Positions 1 to 5,456 are shown, counted from the first letter of the stretch. The stretch is 7,188 bases of DNA from JABDPF01 sp037384065 (GCA_037384065.1 JARROJ010000093.1:1-7188), one strand, 5' to 3'. Numbers and translations are program-made. The notes: generated from the sequence alone by a model not told the origin.

Positions 1-1
1 C

Positions 2-526
2 GAGCCGATCGAGATCCGCGCGTACGCGCCGATGGTGGTCGCCGAAACCCGGGTCGAAGGCTCGCTGGAGCGGGCCGGCAGCCGTGCGTTCCGCACCCTG
101 TTCAAGTACATCGACGGCGAGAACCGCGCGCGCCAGGAAATTGCGATGACGGCGCCGGTCACGCAGCAGCGGGCGCCGGAAAAGATCGAGATGACCGCGC
201 CGGTCACCCAGCAGCGGGCCGGCGACGGTTGGGCCGTGCGCTTCGTGTTGCCGGCCGGCTACACGCTCGAGACCGCGCCGGAGCCGAACGACGCGGCTGT
301 GTCGATTCGCGAGGTTCCCGCCCATCGCGCCGCCGTCATTCGCTACTCGGGCACCTGGAGCGAACGCCGCTATCGCGAACACCTGGCCACGCTGCGCGAA
401 TGGCTCGATGCGCGCGGTCTCGAAGCGACGGGCGACCCGGTATGGGCGCGTTACGATGCGCCCTACATGCCGTGGTTCCTGCGCCGCAACGAAATCCTGT
501 TGCGGCTGCCGGATACCGACGGCTAG
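2..526 (+). CDS. SOUL haem-binding family protein, 5' end missing
   Basis: The frame is open from base 2 to the TAG at 524-526, giving 174 visible residues. The ATG at 32 is internal: the codons before it (EPIEIRAYAP) match the N-terminal 'yEvReY' strand of SOUL/HBP proteins, so the true start lies upstream. Family hallmarks are visible: an AFRTLFKYIDGEN segment, then two MTAPVTQ motifs (about visible residues 49-55 and 64-70), a strand with FVLPAGYTLETAP, the REVPAHRAAVIRYSGTWSE region, and a C-terminal YDAPYMPWFLRRNEIL block. Family members are usually around 200 residues, often with a signal peptide in bacteria, so perhaps 25-40 residues are missing. Known SOUL proteins bind haem or related tetrapyrroles, but the bacterial role is poorly defined and no haem ligand can be assigned here. 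The next forward element, a transporter relic, begins 44 bases downstream. The family call is strong; the function is not. Confidence 0.9.
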   Translation, partial: EPIEIRAYAPMVVAETRVEGSLERAGSRAFRTLFKYIDGENRARQEIAMTAPVTQQRAPEKIEMTAPVTQQRAGDGWAVRFVLPAGYTLETAPEPNDAAVSIREVPAHRAAVIRYSGTWSERRYREHLATLREWLDARGLEATGDPVWARYDAPYMPWFLRRNEILLRLPDTDG

Positions 527-550
527 CGGGCCGTCCCGGTCGCAAGCCGT

Positions 551-567
551 CCCGACGACGGGTCGGG
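551..567. other. GC-rich hairpin after the SOUL gene
   Basis: CCCGAC (551-556) and GTCGGG (562-567) can pair as a 6-bp stem around a 5-base loop, 25 bases after the SOUL stop codon. No T-run follows on either strand, so it is not a convincing intrinsic terminator. It could slow transcription or stabilise the 3' end of the SOUL mRNA. In a GC-rich genome a stem of this size can also arise by chance. Confidence 0.2.
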
Positions 568-570
568 CCG

Positions 571-780
571 GTGCTGAACGACCGCCGCAACCTGCTGGAG
601 ATGCACAACGGCCGTTTCCTCACCTTTTCCGTTCGGTACATCTCAACGGGCAAACCCTACCGCTTCACGTCGGTTGCGATGGTGGCCTTCATGCGTCAGC
701 AGGGCGTTTCGCTGGAACGGATCGGCGCCTTCGTCGCCGCCCTGTTCCGGCCCTGGGCCTTCAAGCGGGCCTGGGCGCCG
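571..780 (+). pseudogene. N-terminal relic of a major-facilitator (AmpG/PAT-like) transporter
   Basis: Read from a GTG at 571 (or an ATG at 601), this frame gives about 70 residues resembling the first two membrane helices of MFS transporters of the AmpG/acetyl-CoA-transporter kind. Recognisable landmarks are GKPYRFTSVAMVAFM, RQQGVSLERIGAFVAALF and PWAFKRAWAP. In intact relatives, from memory, these read roughly G-(I/V)-P-Y-G-F, RQQGVSL..IG and LPWAFKWAWAPLVD. Here several helix or loop positions carry Arg or Lys where Leu, Gly, Ile/Val or Trp is expected, for example R at codons 22, 31, 60 and 66, and K at codon 28. Homology stops at codon 70, and the remaining ~350 residues of a transporter are absent. 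The frame stays open to a TGA at 865-867, running antisense into the 3' end of yqjG. I infer a truncated gene decaying by missense change. A short expressed protein is possible but would be a poor membrane protein. Confidence 0.6.
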
Positions 781-793
781 CGCCGCGTTCCGC

Positions 794-1771
794 TCACAGG
801 CTCTCGCGCCCGTGCGGTTCCCAGAAGTCGAGCAGCGGCCCGGCCGGCACCACCCCGGTCGGGTTGATCATGTCGTGGCTGACGTAGTAGTGGTGCTTGA
901 TGTGGTGCATGTCGATGGTCTCGGCGACATCGTCGTGCTGGTAGAGGTCGCGCGTGTAGGCCCACAGGTTGGGGTAGTCGGCGATGCGGCGCAGGTTGCA
1001 CTTGAAGTGGCCGACGTAGACCGCGTCGAAGCGCACCAGCGTGGTAAACAGGCGCCAGTCGGCCTCGGTCAGGCGGTCGCCGAACAGGTAGCGGCGGCTG
1101 GCGAGGCGGTGCTCGAGCCAGTTCAGCGTCTCGAACAGGGGCGCGACGGCCTCCTCGTAGGCGGACTGGCTGGTGGCGAAGCCCGCCTTGTAGACGCCGT
1201 TGTTCACGGTGCTGTAAATCCGCGCGTTGATCTCGTCGATCTCGTTGCGCAGGTCCTGCGGATAGTAGTCGCCGGGTTTTGCGCCGACGTCGTCAAAGGC
1301 GCTGTTGAACATGCGAATGATCTCCGACGACTCGTTCGAGACGATGGTGCCCTCCTGCTTGTCCCACAGCACCGGCACCGTGACCCGGCCCGAGTAATCG
1401 GGCAGCGCGGCGGTGTACACCTGGTGCATGTACTCGGCGCCGTTGATCGGGTCCGGAATAACGCCGTCGCCTTCCTCGAACGTCCAGCCGTGTTCCTTCA
1501 TGCGCCAGTGCACGACCGACAGCCCGATCATCTCCTCCAGCCCTTTGAGATGGCGGAAGATCAGCGTGCGGTTGGCCCAGGGGCAGGCCAGCGAGACGTA
1601 CAGGTGGTAACGGCCCGGTTCGGCCTTGAACCCGCCGCGCCCGTCCGGGCCGGGGCTGCCGTCCGCCGTGACCCAGTTGCGGAACTGCGCCGCGCTGCGT
1701 TTGAAATGGCCCTCGTGTTTGTCCGTGTCGTACCAGCGGTCTTCCCATTTGCCGTGGACCAGTAGTCCCAT
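794..1771 (-). CDS. yqjG: Glutathionyl-hydroquinone reductase (Xi-class glutathione transferase)
   Basis: This 325-residue protein matches the YqjG/PcpF/ECM4 family in length (E. coli YqjG is about 328) and layout. These cytosolic enzymes use glutathione to reduce glutathionyl-hydroquinones to free hydroquinones, recycling quinones trapped by glutathione. The thioredoxin-fold part contains the SLACPWANRTL motif with catalytic Cys63, then WRMKEHGWTF, the cis-Pro region TVPVLWDK (Pro133) and the glutathione-binding NESSEIIRMFN (146-156). The helical C-terminal half contains NNGVYKAGFA with Tyr194 and HHYYVSHD with Tyr295/Tyr296, matching the active-site tyrosines of the family. The ATG start has a GGAG seven bases upstream (1779-1782 on this strand). 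It is the last gene of the yqjF-pirin-yqjG operon, 19 bases after the pirin stop. Its 3' end is convergent with, and abuts, the transporter relic. No damage is visible. Confidence 0.95.
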   Translation of the reverse strand: MGLLVHGKWEDRWYDTDKHEGHFKRSAAQFRNWVTADGSPGPDGRGGFKAEPGRYHLYVSLACPWANRTLIFRHLKGLEEMIGLSVVHWRMKEHGWTFEEGDGVIPDPINGAEYMHQVYTAALPDYSGRVTVPVLWDKQEGTIVSNESSEIIRMFNSAFDDVGAKPGDYYPQDLRNEIDEINARIYSTVNNGVYKAGFATSQSAYEEAVAPLFETLNWLEHRLASRRYLFGDRLTEADWRLFTTLVRFDAVYVGHFKCNLRRIADYPNLWAYTRDLYQHDDVAETIDMHHIKHHYYVSHDMINPTGVVPAGPLLDFWEPHGRESL

Positions 1772-1790
1772 CGAAATTCTCCGTAGTCAG

Positions 1791-2639
1791 TCAGAAGCGG
1801 TTGTTGCGAAAATCGTCGAAGGCCTGCAGCACTTCGTCGCGCGTGTTCATCACGAACGGCCCGCCGCGTGCGACGGGTTCGTTCAGCGGTTGCGCCGCGA
1901 CCAGCAGAAACCGCGCGCCGCCCTCGCCCGCCGTGACCGTGATCCGGTCACCCGGGCCGAAGACGCCCAGCAGGCGCCGCTCCAGGCGACGGTTGCCGAC
2001 CGCGACGGCGCCGTCGATCACGAACAGGAAGGCCGTCGCCCCGGTGTCGACCGGCTGCTCGAAGGCCCCGTTCGCGGGCAGCGTGACGTCGAGGTAGAGC
2101 GGTTGCACCCAGTCGTTGCGCACCGCGCCGACGGTGCCGGCGGCCGTCGTGCCGGCGACCACGCGAATACGCGTGCCGTCCTCGTGCTGCTCCAGCGGCA
2201 CGCCCTCGGGCGCGAACTCCTGGTAGCCCGGCGCCGTCATCTTGGCCCGCGCCGGCAGGTTGACCCACAGCTGGAAGCCCCGCAGCAGGCCGTCCTCCTG
2301 TTCCGGCATCTCCGAGTGGACGATGCCGCGACCGGCGGTCATCCACTGCACGCCGCCGGGCTCGATAACGCCCTCGTTGCCGGCGTTGTCCTTGTGGCGC
2401 ATGCGCCCGGCCAGCAGGTAGGTGACCGTCTCGAAGCCGCGGTGGGGGTGGCTCGGAAAGCCGCCGATGTAGTCCTCCGGCCGGTCCGATTCGAAACAGT
2501 CCAGCAGCAGGAAGGGATCCAGCATGTCCAGCTGCGGGCTGCCGATAATGCGCGTCATGCGCACGCCGGCGCCGTCGCTGGCCGGCACGCCCGGCGTGGT
2601 CGCGACGATCGCGCGCGCGGTGTTCGCCGCTGGGCTCAT
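1791..2639 (-). CDS. Pirin family protein
   Basis: This is a 282-residue bicupin of the pirin family. The N-terminal cupin carries the metal-binding set in the expected arrangement: FPSHPHRGFETVTYLL supplies His64 and His66, and MTAGRGIVHSEMP supplies His108 and Glu110. They correspond to the three His and one Glu that bind iron in human pirin. The N-terminal IIGSPQLDMLDPFLLLD and the GFQLWVNLPA strand are also typical. The C-terminal cupin (about 170-265) lacks such a cluster, as is normal. Known activities of the family include quercetin 2,3-dioxygenase activity and redox-dependent protein binding; which applies here cannot be told. The ATG lies one base after the DoxX TGA, with a GGAG eight bases before it inside the DoxX 3' end, so the two are probably translationally coupled. 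Association with a hydroquinone reductase suggests work on quinonoid or phenolic compounds. That role is inferred; the family call is firm. Confidence 0.95.
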   Translation of the reverse strand: MSPAANTARAIVATTPGVPASDGAGVRMTRIIGSPQLDMLDPFLLLDCFESDRPEDYIGGFPSHPHRGFETVTYLLAGRMRHKDNAGNEGVIEPGGVQWMTAGRGIVHSEMPEQEDGLLRGFQLWVNLPARAKMTAPGYQEFAPEGVPLEQHEDGTRIRVVAGTTAAGTVGAVRNDWVQPLYLDVTLPANGAFEQPVDTGATAFLFVIDGAVAVGNRRLERRLLGVFGPGDRITVTAGEGGARFLLVAAQPLNEPVARGGPFVMNTRDEVLQAFDDFRNNRF

Positions 2640-2640
2640 G

Positions 2641-3027
2641 TCAGCGGCTCCGGCGGTTGTCCAGCGACCAGGCGCCCGCGCCGTGGGCCACCAGGAACAG
2701 GAAGCCGCCGGCCAGCCCGAGATTTTTCAGCAGCTGGATGCGCTGCATCGAATCGCCGATCTCGCCGTGGAACAGCACGCCGGAGACGATGCAGAAGCCG
2801 GCCAGCAGGAAGGCCACCACCCGGGTCTGCCAGCCGAGAATGATGGCCAGTCCGCCGAGCAGTTCGAGCGCGATGACCAGCGGCAGCAGCATGCCGGGCA
2901 CGCCCATCGATTCCATGTAACCCTGGGTGCCGGCGTAGCCGCCGATCTTGCCGACGCCGGCGACGACGAAAATAAGGGCGATGAGCAGCCGCCCCAGCGG
3001 GGCGGAAACGGTCTGTAATGCAGTCAT
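2641..3027 (-). CDS. yqjF: DoxX family inner-membrane protein, YqjF-like
   Basis: This 128-residue protein has four predicted membrane helices (about 10-29, 45-66, 69-87 and 99-117), the size and topology of DoxX proteins. It closely resembles E. coli YqjF as I remember it, especially around GKIGGYAGTQGYMESMGVPG (residues 27-46), then LPLVIALELLGGLAI, LAGF and QLLKNLGLAGGFL. The frame extends upstream to 3132, but I chose the ATG at 3027. It has a GGGAG eight bases before it, gives the normal family length, and leaves the upstream AT-rich stretch as promoter. The biochemical role of YqjF/DoxX proteins is unsettled; proposals centre on quinone-linked or sulfur redox processes in the membrane. 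It heads the operon with pirin and yqjG and is transcribed divergently from a LysR regulator. E. coli yqjF is induced by quinol-like breakdown products of nitrotoluenes, a plausible parallel here. Confidence 0.9.
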   Translation of the reverse strand: MTALQTVSAPLGRLLIALIFVVAGVGKIGGYAGTQGYMESMGVPGMLLPLVIALELLGGLAIILGWQTRVVAFLLAGFCIVSGVLFHGEIGDSMQRIQLLKNLGLAGGFLFLVAHGAGAWSLDNRRSR

Positions 3028-3035
3028 GTGGGGTT

Positions 3036-3040
3036 CTCCC
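3036..3040 (-). promoter_or_regulatory. Ribosome binding site that fixes the yqjF start
   Basis: GGGAG on the minus strand lies eight bases before the ATG at 3027. This strong site, together with family length, argues against the 35-residue N-terminal extension that the open frame would allow from 3132. That extension would start at the LysR start codon and is not DoxX-like. Confidence 0.75.
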
Positions 3041-3065
3041 GATGGCTTTTGAAATTTGGTCGCAG

Positions 3066-3094
3066 TGTATATGTTGCGCTCAGTGAGAAAAACA
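3066..3094 (-). promoter_or_regulatory. Possible promoter of the yqjF-pirin-yqjG operon
   Basis: On the minus strand, TATACA (3066-3071) resembles a -10 element. A very poor -35 (TGTTTT, 3089-3094) sits 17 bases upstream. Transcription would start near 3059, about 30 bases before the yqjF ATG. A weak -35 suits an activator-dependent LysR-type promoter: the inverted repeat at 3108-3124 would be centred near -57, just upstream of the polymerase site. This rests on pattern matching only. Confidence 0.3.
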
Positions 3095-3101
3095 GTACTA
3101 T
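3074..3101 (+). promoter_or_regulatory. Possible promoter of the LysR regulator gene
   Basis: TTGCGC (3074-3079) and TACTAT (3096-3101) are 16 bases apart and resemble sigma-70 -35 and -10 elements. Transcription would start near 3108, leaving a leader of about 24 bases. It overlaps the divergent promoter proposed for yqjF, an arrangement common for LysR genes. The regulator ATG has only a poorly spaced purine run (GGAA, 3126-3129), so its translation is probably weak. Confidence 0.35.
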
Positions 3102-3107
3102 TGGCAA

Positions 3108-3124
3108 AATATCGTTCACATATT
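3108..3124. promoter_or_regulatory. Candidate LysR-type operator, T-N11-A inverted repeat
   Basis: AATAT (3108-3112) and ATATT (3120-3124) form a perfect 5-bp inverted repeat with a 7-base centre. T3110 and A3122 give the classical LysR-type T-N11-A spacing. A second, partly overlapping repeat, GTTC (3114-3117) with GAAC (3127-3130), ends just before the regulator's start codon. Binding here would cover the early transcribed region of the LysR gene, fitting autorepression, and would lie upstream of the divergent yqjF promoter, fitting activation. AT-rich repeats stand out in this GC-rich DNA, but binding by this particular regulator is inferred. Confidence 0.5.
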
Positions 3125-3131
3125 CGGAACA

Positions 3132-4034
3132 ATGAGCCATTTCGAGGAAATGCGGACCTTCGTGCGTATCGTGGAGGCCGGCAGCATCAGCCAGGCGGCC
3201 GAGCAGCTCGGTATCGCCAAGTCCGGAGTCAGCCGCCGGCTGACGGACCTGGAAAGCCGCTTGGGCGTGCGCCTGATCAACCGCACCACGCGCCGCTCCA
3301 GCCTGACCGAGGCGGGCCGCAGCTATTACACGGGCGCGGTCAAGCTGCTGGCCGATGTCGCCGAACTCGATGCGTCCACGGCGGATGCCGAGGCGTCGCT
3401 CAAGGGGCGCTTGCGCCTGGCGGTGCCGCTGTCCTTTGGCCTGGCGCACCTGGCGCCTGCGATCGACGGCTTCCTGCGCAAGCATCCGGGGCTGGACCTC
3501 GACATCGATTTCTCGGACCGCAAGGTCGACCTGGTCGAGCGCGGCGTGGACCTGGCCATCCGCATCGCGCAACTGGAGGATTCCAACCTGCAGGCGCGCC
3601 GCCTGTGCCCGATCCGCCTGCTGCTGTGCGCCAGCCCGGCCTACCTGGACGCGCACGGTCGCCCGGAGCATCCCGCCGATCTGGAAAACCACCGCGTGCT
3701 GCGTTACGCGGCCAGCGGCGGCAGCGCCATCCGCCTGCCCGACGGCGCGGGCGGCGAGGTCCTGGTGCAGGCGGAGGCGCCGATCATCGCCAACAACGGC
3801 GATTTCCTGCGCGACATGGCGGTGGCGGGCCAGGGCATCACGCTGATTCCGTCCTTCATCGCGTGGCAGGCGCTGGCCACGGGCGACCTGGTGGAGGTCA
3901 TGGGCGGGCATGCGCCGGCGCCGCTCAACGCCTGGGCGGTCTACCCCCGCAACCGTTACCTGTCGCGCCGCGCACGGTTGTTCATCGATTTCCTGGCCGA
4001 GCGCTTCGGTGACCAGCCGTACTGGGACGCCTAG
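3132..4034 (+). CDS. LysR-type transcriptional regulator (CrgA-like effector domain)
   Basis: This 300-residue protein has the full LysR plan. The N-terminal winged helix-turn-helix spans about 1-60, with EMRTFVRIVEAGSISQAAEQ and the recognition region LGIAKSGVSRRLTDLESRLG, followed by LINRTTRRSSLTEAG. A linker helix (about 62-90) leads to a two-lobed effector-binding domain (about 92-295) containing GRLRLAVPLSFG, IDFSDRKVDLVERGVDLAIR and GQGITLIPSFIA. These are typical of the large CrgA/DsdC-like subgroup. The ATG at 3132 gives the usual family N terminus; the internal ATG at 3150 would trim the first helix. It is divergent from the yqjF-pirin-yqjG operon, so it probably controls that operon and itself. 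The inducer cannot be read from sequence; a quinone, hydroquinone or related aromatic is my guess from the targets. It differs clearly from E. coli YhaJ in its N-terminal sequence as I remember it. Confidence 0.95.
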   Translation: MSHFEEMRTFVRIVEAGSISQAAEQLGIAKSGVSRRLTDLESRLGVRLINRTTRRSSLTEAGRSYYTGAVKLLADVAELDASTADAEASLKGRLRLAVPLSFGLAHLAPAIDGFLRKHPGLDLDIDFSDRKVDLVERGVDLAIRIAQLEDSNLQARRLCPIRLLLCASPAYLDAHGRPEHPADLENHRVLRYAASGGSAIRLPDGAGGEVLVQAEAPIIANNGDFLRDMAVAGQGITLIPSFIAWQALATGDLVEVMGGHAPAPLNAWAVYPRNRYLSRRARLFIDFLAERFGDQPYWDA

Positions 4035-4038
4035 CGCG

Positions 4039-4068
4039 CTGACGCGCAGCGGGCGCCTGGGCTAACAT
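4039..4068 (+). promoter_or_regulatory. Possible promoter for the 4103-5407 gene group
   Basis: CTGACG (4039-4044) and TAACAT (4063-4068), 18 bases apart, lie between the LysR stop and the Rap1a/Tai-like gene. Each matches the sigma-70 consensus only partly (four of six in both). Transcription would start near 4075, about 28 bases before the start codon. A small GCGCG/CGCGC hairpin overlaps the -35, so readthrough from LysR cannot be excluded. Confidence 0.3.
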
Positions 4069-4102
4069 CTACCTGTCGTTGTCGAGCCTGAGGTGAGTGA
4101 TC

Positions 4103-4546
4103 GTGTCGTCGAATCAATGGAATCGTGTTGGCCGCGCCGCCGTCCGCAACGCGGGGTGCGCACTGGCCCTCCTGCTTGCCGTCGCGCCGGTGTCTGCACA
4201 CGAGGTGGACGAGGCCGTGGCGACGAAGCCCGAATTCCCCCAGCAGCAGAGCGCGGGCGATCTGCTGCGCGCCTGTGCGTCGAGCCGCATGACCGCCGCA
4301 GGCCGCGAGCGACGGCGTTACTGCGCCGGCTTCGTCAGCGGCGTGGAGGAAGCGGTTCGGCTGCTCGGTTCCGGCCAGGCGGCGGAGGTCCGTCTGTGCA
4401 CGCCGGCCGACGTTACCGCCGCGGCGCTGGCCGACGCCTTCGTGCGCTATGGCGCCAGCCACGAGGGGGAACTCGACCAACCCGCGGCCGGGGTCGTGCT
4501 GTACGCCCTGGCCGCGGCCTACCCCTGCCCCGGCGGCGGGGACTGA
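4103..4546 (+). CDS. Rap1a/Tai-family periplasmic protein, immunity-like
   Basis: This protein has 147 residues when read from the GTG at 4103. An in-frame GTG at 4097 is possible, but TGAGG (4089-4093) is nine bases from 4103 and only three from 4097, so I prefer the former. Residues 1-32 look like a signal peptide: a basic start, the hydrophobic run CALALLLAVAP, and likely cleavage after VSA. The mature part follows the Rap1a/Tai pattern: DLLRAC (Cys58), YCAGFVSGVEEA (Cys74), LCTPADV (Cys99) and a C-terminal ALAAAYPC (Cys142). The four cysteines probably form two disulfides in the periplasm. Founding members protect against type VI secretion peptidoglycan amidases, but many relatives are solitary proteins of unknown role. 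No amidase effector or secretion gene is visible nearby, so an immunity role is not supported. Two small genes follow in the same direction. Family call is likely, function unknown. Confidence 0.75.
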   Translation: MSSNQWNRVGRAAVRNAGCALALLLAVAPVSAHEVDEAVATKPEFPQQQSAGDLLRACASSRMTAAGRERRRYCAGFVSGVEEAVRLLGSGQAAEVRLCTPADVTAAALADAFVRYGASHEGELDQPAAGVVLYALAAAYPCPGGGD

Positions 4547-4593
4547 CGGGCGAACCGTTGGAACGGCGGCGGGCGGGTCCCATATCCCTACGC

Positions 4594-5019
4594 ATGGCAA
4601 CGCAAAACGAAACAACGAGGACGGCGCGCGCGCGCCCGGTGCTGCTGGCCCTGGTGCTTGCGGCTGCGCTGCCCGGCATGGCCGCCGCCGAGGAACTCGT
4701 GCGCGAATTCCGTGGCGAGCGCAGCACCGAAACGGCCGAGTTCGAGGTCGACGCGCCCTGGCTGATCGACTGGCGCGTCAACAGCGAATACACCGAATCG
4801 ATGGGCTTCGACGTCGAACTGGTCAGCGCGCCGATGGGCAACCACGCCGGTCGCGTCGTGAAGACCCGGCAGCGCGGCAGCGGTCTGCGGCTGGTCAACG
4901 AGAGCGGCCGCTTCCGCTTCAAGGTCGAGTCGGCGCTGGCCTACTGGACCATCAGGGTCGTCCAGCTGACGCCCGAGGAAGCCGCAGCCTACGCGCCGAA
5001 AGGCGCCGAATCACCCTGA
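4594..5019 (+). CDS. Small exported protein of unknown function
   Basis: I do not recognise a named family for this 141-residue protein. It begins with a good signal peptide: a basic stretch TRTARARP, the hydrophobic core VLLALVLAAALPG, and a likely cleavage site after MAAA (residue 32). The mature ~109 residues look beta-rich, with alternating hydrophobic positions: ETAEFEVDAPWLIDWRV, GFDVELV, SGLRLVNESGRFRFKV and YWTIRVVQL. Trp and Tyr are spaced as in a small beta-sandwich. There are no cysteines and no further membrane helix, so a soluble periplasmic domain is likely. The ATG at 4594 has no clear ribosome binding site, but earlier in-frame options would spoil the signal peptide. It lies 47 bases after the Rap1a/Tai-like gene and 4 bases before the DCC-family gene, suggesting co-transcription. 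Codon use matches the neighbours and the frame is intact, so I am fairly sure the gene is real. Confidence 0.7.
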   Translation: MATQNETTRTARARPVLLALVLAAALPGMAAAEELVREFRGERSTETAEFEVDAPWLIDWRVNSEYTESMGFDVELVSAPMGNHAGRVVKTRQRGSGLRLVNESGRFRFKVESALAYWTIRVVQLTPEEAAAYAPKGAESP

Positions 5020-5023
5020 TTCG

Positions 5024-5407
5024 ATGGCGGTCCCGGCCCCGACGGCCAGCGCCGATTCGCGGGTGACCGTGTGGTACGACGGCGCCTGTCCGCTGTGCCT
5101 GCGCGAGATCGCGCTGATGCGGCGGCTCGACCGGCGCGGCGCGATCCGGTTCGTTGCGGTGCAGGAGAGCCGCGACTGCCCGCTGGACCCGGCAACCCTG
5201 CTGGCCCGCTTCCACGCGCAGGAACCCGGCGGCCCGCTGGTTTCGGGCGCCGCGGCCTTTGCCGCCATGTGGCGCGCGATCCCGGTGCTGCGGCCGTTTG
5301 GACGGATCGCGCAGTTCCCGCCGTTGCGCTGGCTGCTGGACCGGTTCTACCTCGTCTTTCTGCGCGTTCGCCCCTGGCTGCAGCGCCGGGTTCCTCCGCC
5401 GGCGTGA
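5024..5407 (+). CDS. DCC-family (DUF393) thiol-disulfide oxidoreductase-like protein
   Basis: This 127-residue protein carries the family signature near its N terminus: VTVWYDGACPLCLREI, with Asp19, Cys22 and Cys25 forming the D-x-x-C-x-x-C motif that names the DCC family. Then come RFVAVQES, a region with GGPLVSGAAAFAAMWRAIP matching the usual 'G..A...l' helix, and a C-terminal RWLLDRFYLVFLRVRPWL segment. Family length is about 110-150 residues. The fold is related to thioredoxin/glutaredoxin and the CxxC suggests thiol-disulfide exchange, but substrates are generally unknown. No signal peptide is visible, so it is probably cytosolic or loosely membrane-associated through its C-terminal amphipathic region. 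The ATG at 5024 lies only 4 bases after the preceding stop and has a poor ribosome binding site, which suggests translational coupling. The 57 bases after its stop separate it from the TPR gene. Confidence 0.88.
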   Translation: MAVPAPTASADSRVTVWYDGACPLCLREIALMRRLDRRGAIRFVAVQESRDCPLDPATLLARFHAQEPGGPLVSGAAAFAAMWRAIPVLRPFGRIAQFPPLRWLLDRFYLVFLRVRPWLQRRVPPPA

Positions 5408-5450
5408 TCGCAATGGCGCCGGCTGCGTTCTTGTCGAATCCGCCGCGCCT

Positions 5451-5456
5451 GATAAA
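5451..5456 (+). promoter_or_regulatory. Possible -10 element just before the TolB-like/TPR gene
   Basis: GATAAA, within the short AT-richer stretch before the ATG at 5465, resembles a -10 element. If used, transcription would start at about 5463-5465, at or next to the start codon. That would give a leaderless or nearly leaderless mRNA, and no Shine-Dalgarno sequence is visible before this ATG. No good -35 is present at 16-18 bases, so this is a weak call. Confidence 0.25.

Noticed and set aside
674..1765. Long forward frame (363 codons) opposite yqjG
   Set aside because: It is antisense to a clear YqjG with its catalytic motif. Its translation is rich in Val, Asp, Arg and Gln runs typical of the complement of GC-rich coding DNA, and it has no recognisable domain.
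1626..2843. Long forward frame (405 codons) opposite pirin and DoxX
   Set aside because: It spans three well-supported minus-strand genes, has a low-complexity Arg/Ala/Gly composition, and shows no motif. Absence of stops is expected in such GC-rich DNA.
3028..3132. N-terminal extension of the DoxX protein by 35 residues
   Set aside because: The extension covers the AT-rich promoter region, has no membrane or DoxX features, and starts without a ribosome binding site, whereas the ATG at 3027 has GGGAG at ideal spacing.
4034..4047. GCGCG-CTGA-CGCGC hairpin after the LysR gene as a terminator
   Set aside because: The stem is only 5 bp and no T-run follows. It may overlap the promoter of the next gene.
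4528..4541. CCCCG/CGGGG hairpin at the end of the Rap1a/Tai-like gene as a terminator
   Set aside because: It lies within the coding sequence (Pro-Gly-Gly-Gly codons), has a 5-bp stem and no T-run, and is easily explained by base composition.
4093..4593. Extending the exported protein upstream to a GTG at 4093 in the same frame
   Set aside because: The added part overlaps the Rap1a/Tai-like gene in another frame, is Arg/Gly-rich without domain features, and would bury a good signal peptide inside the protein.
4103..5407. An effector-immunity pair made of the Rap1a/Tai-like gene and its neighbour
   Set aside because: The neighbour at 4594 has a Sec-type signal peptide, no catalytic Cys/His pair and no amidase motif, so nothing in the sequence supports a toxin role.
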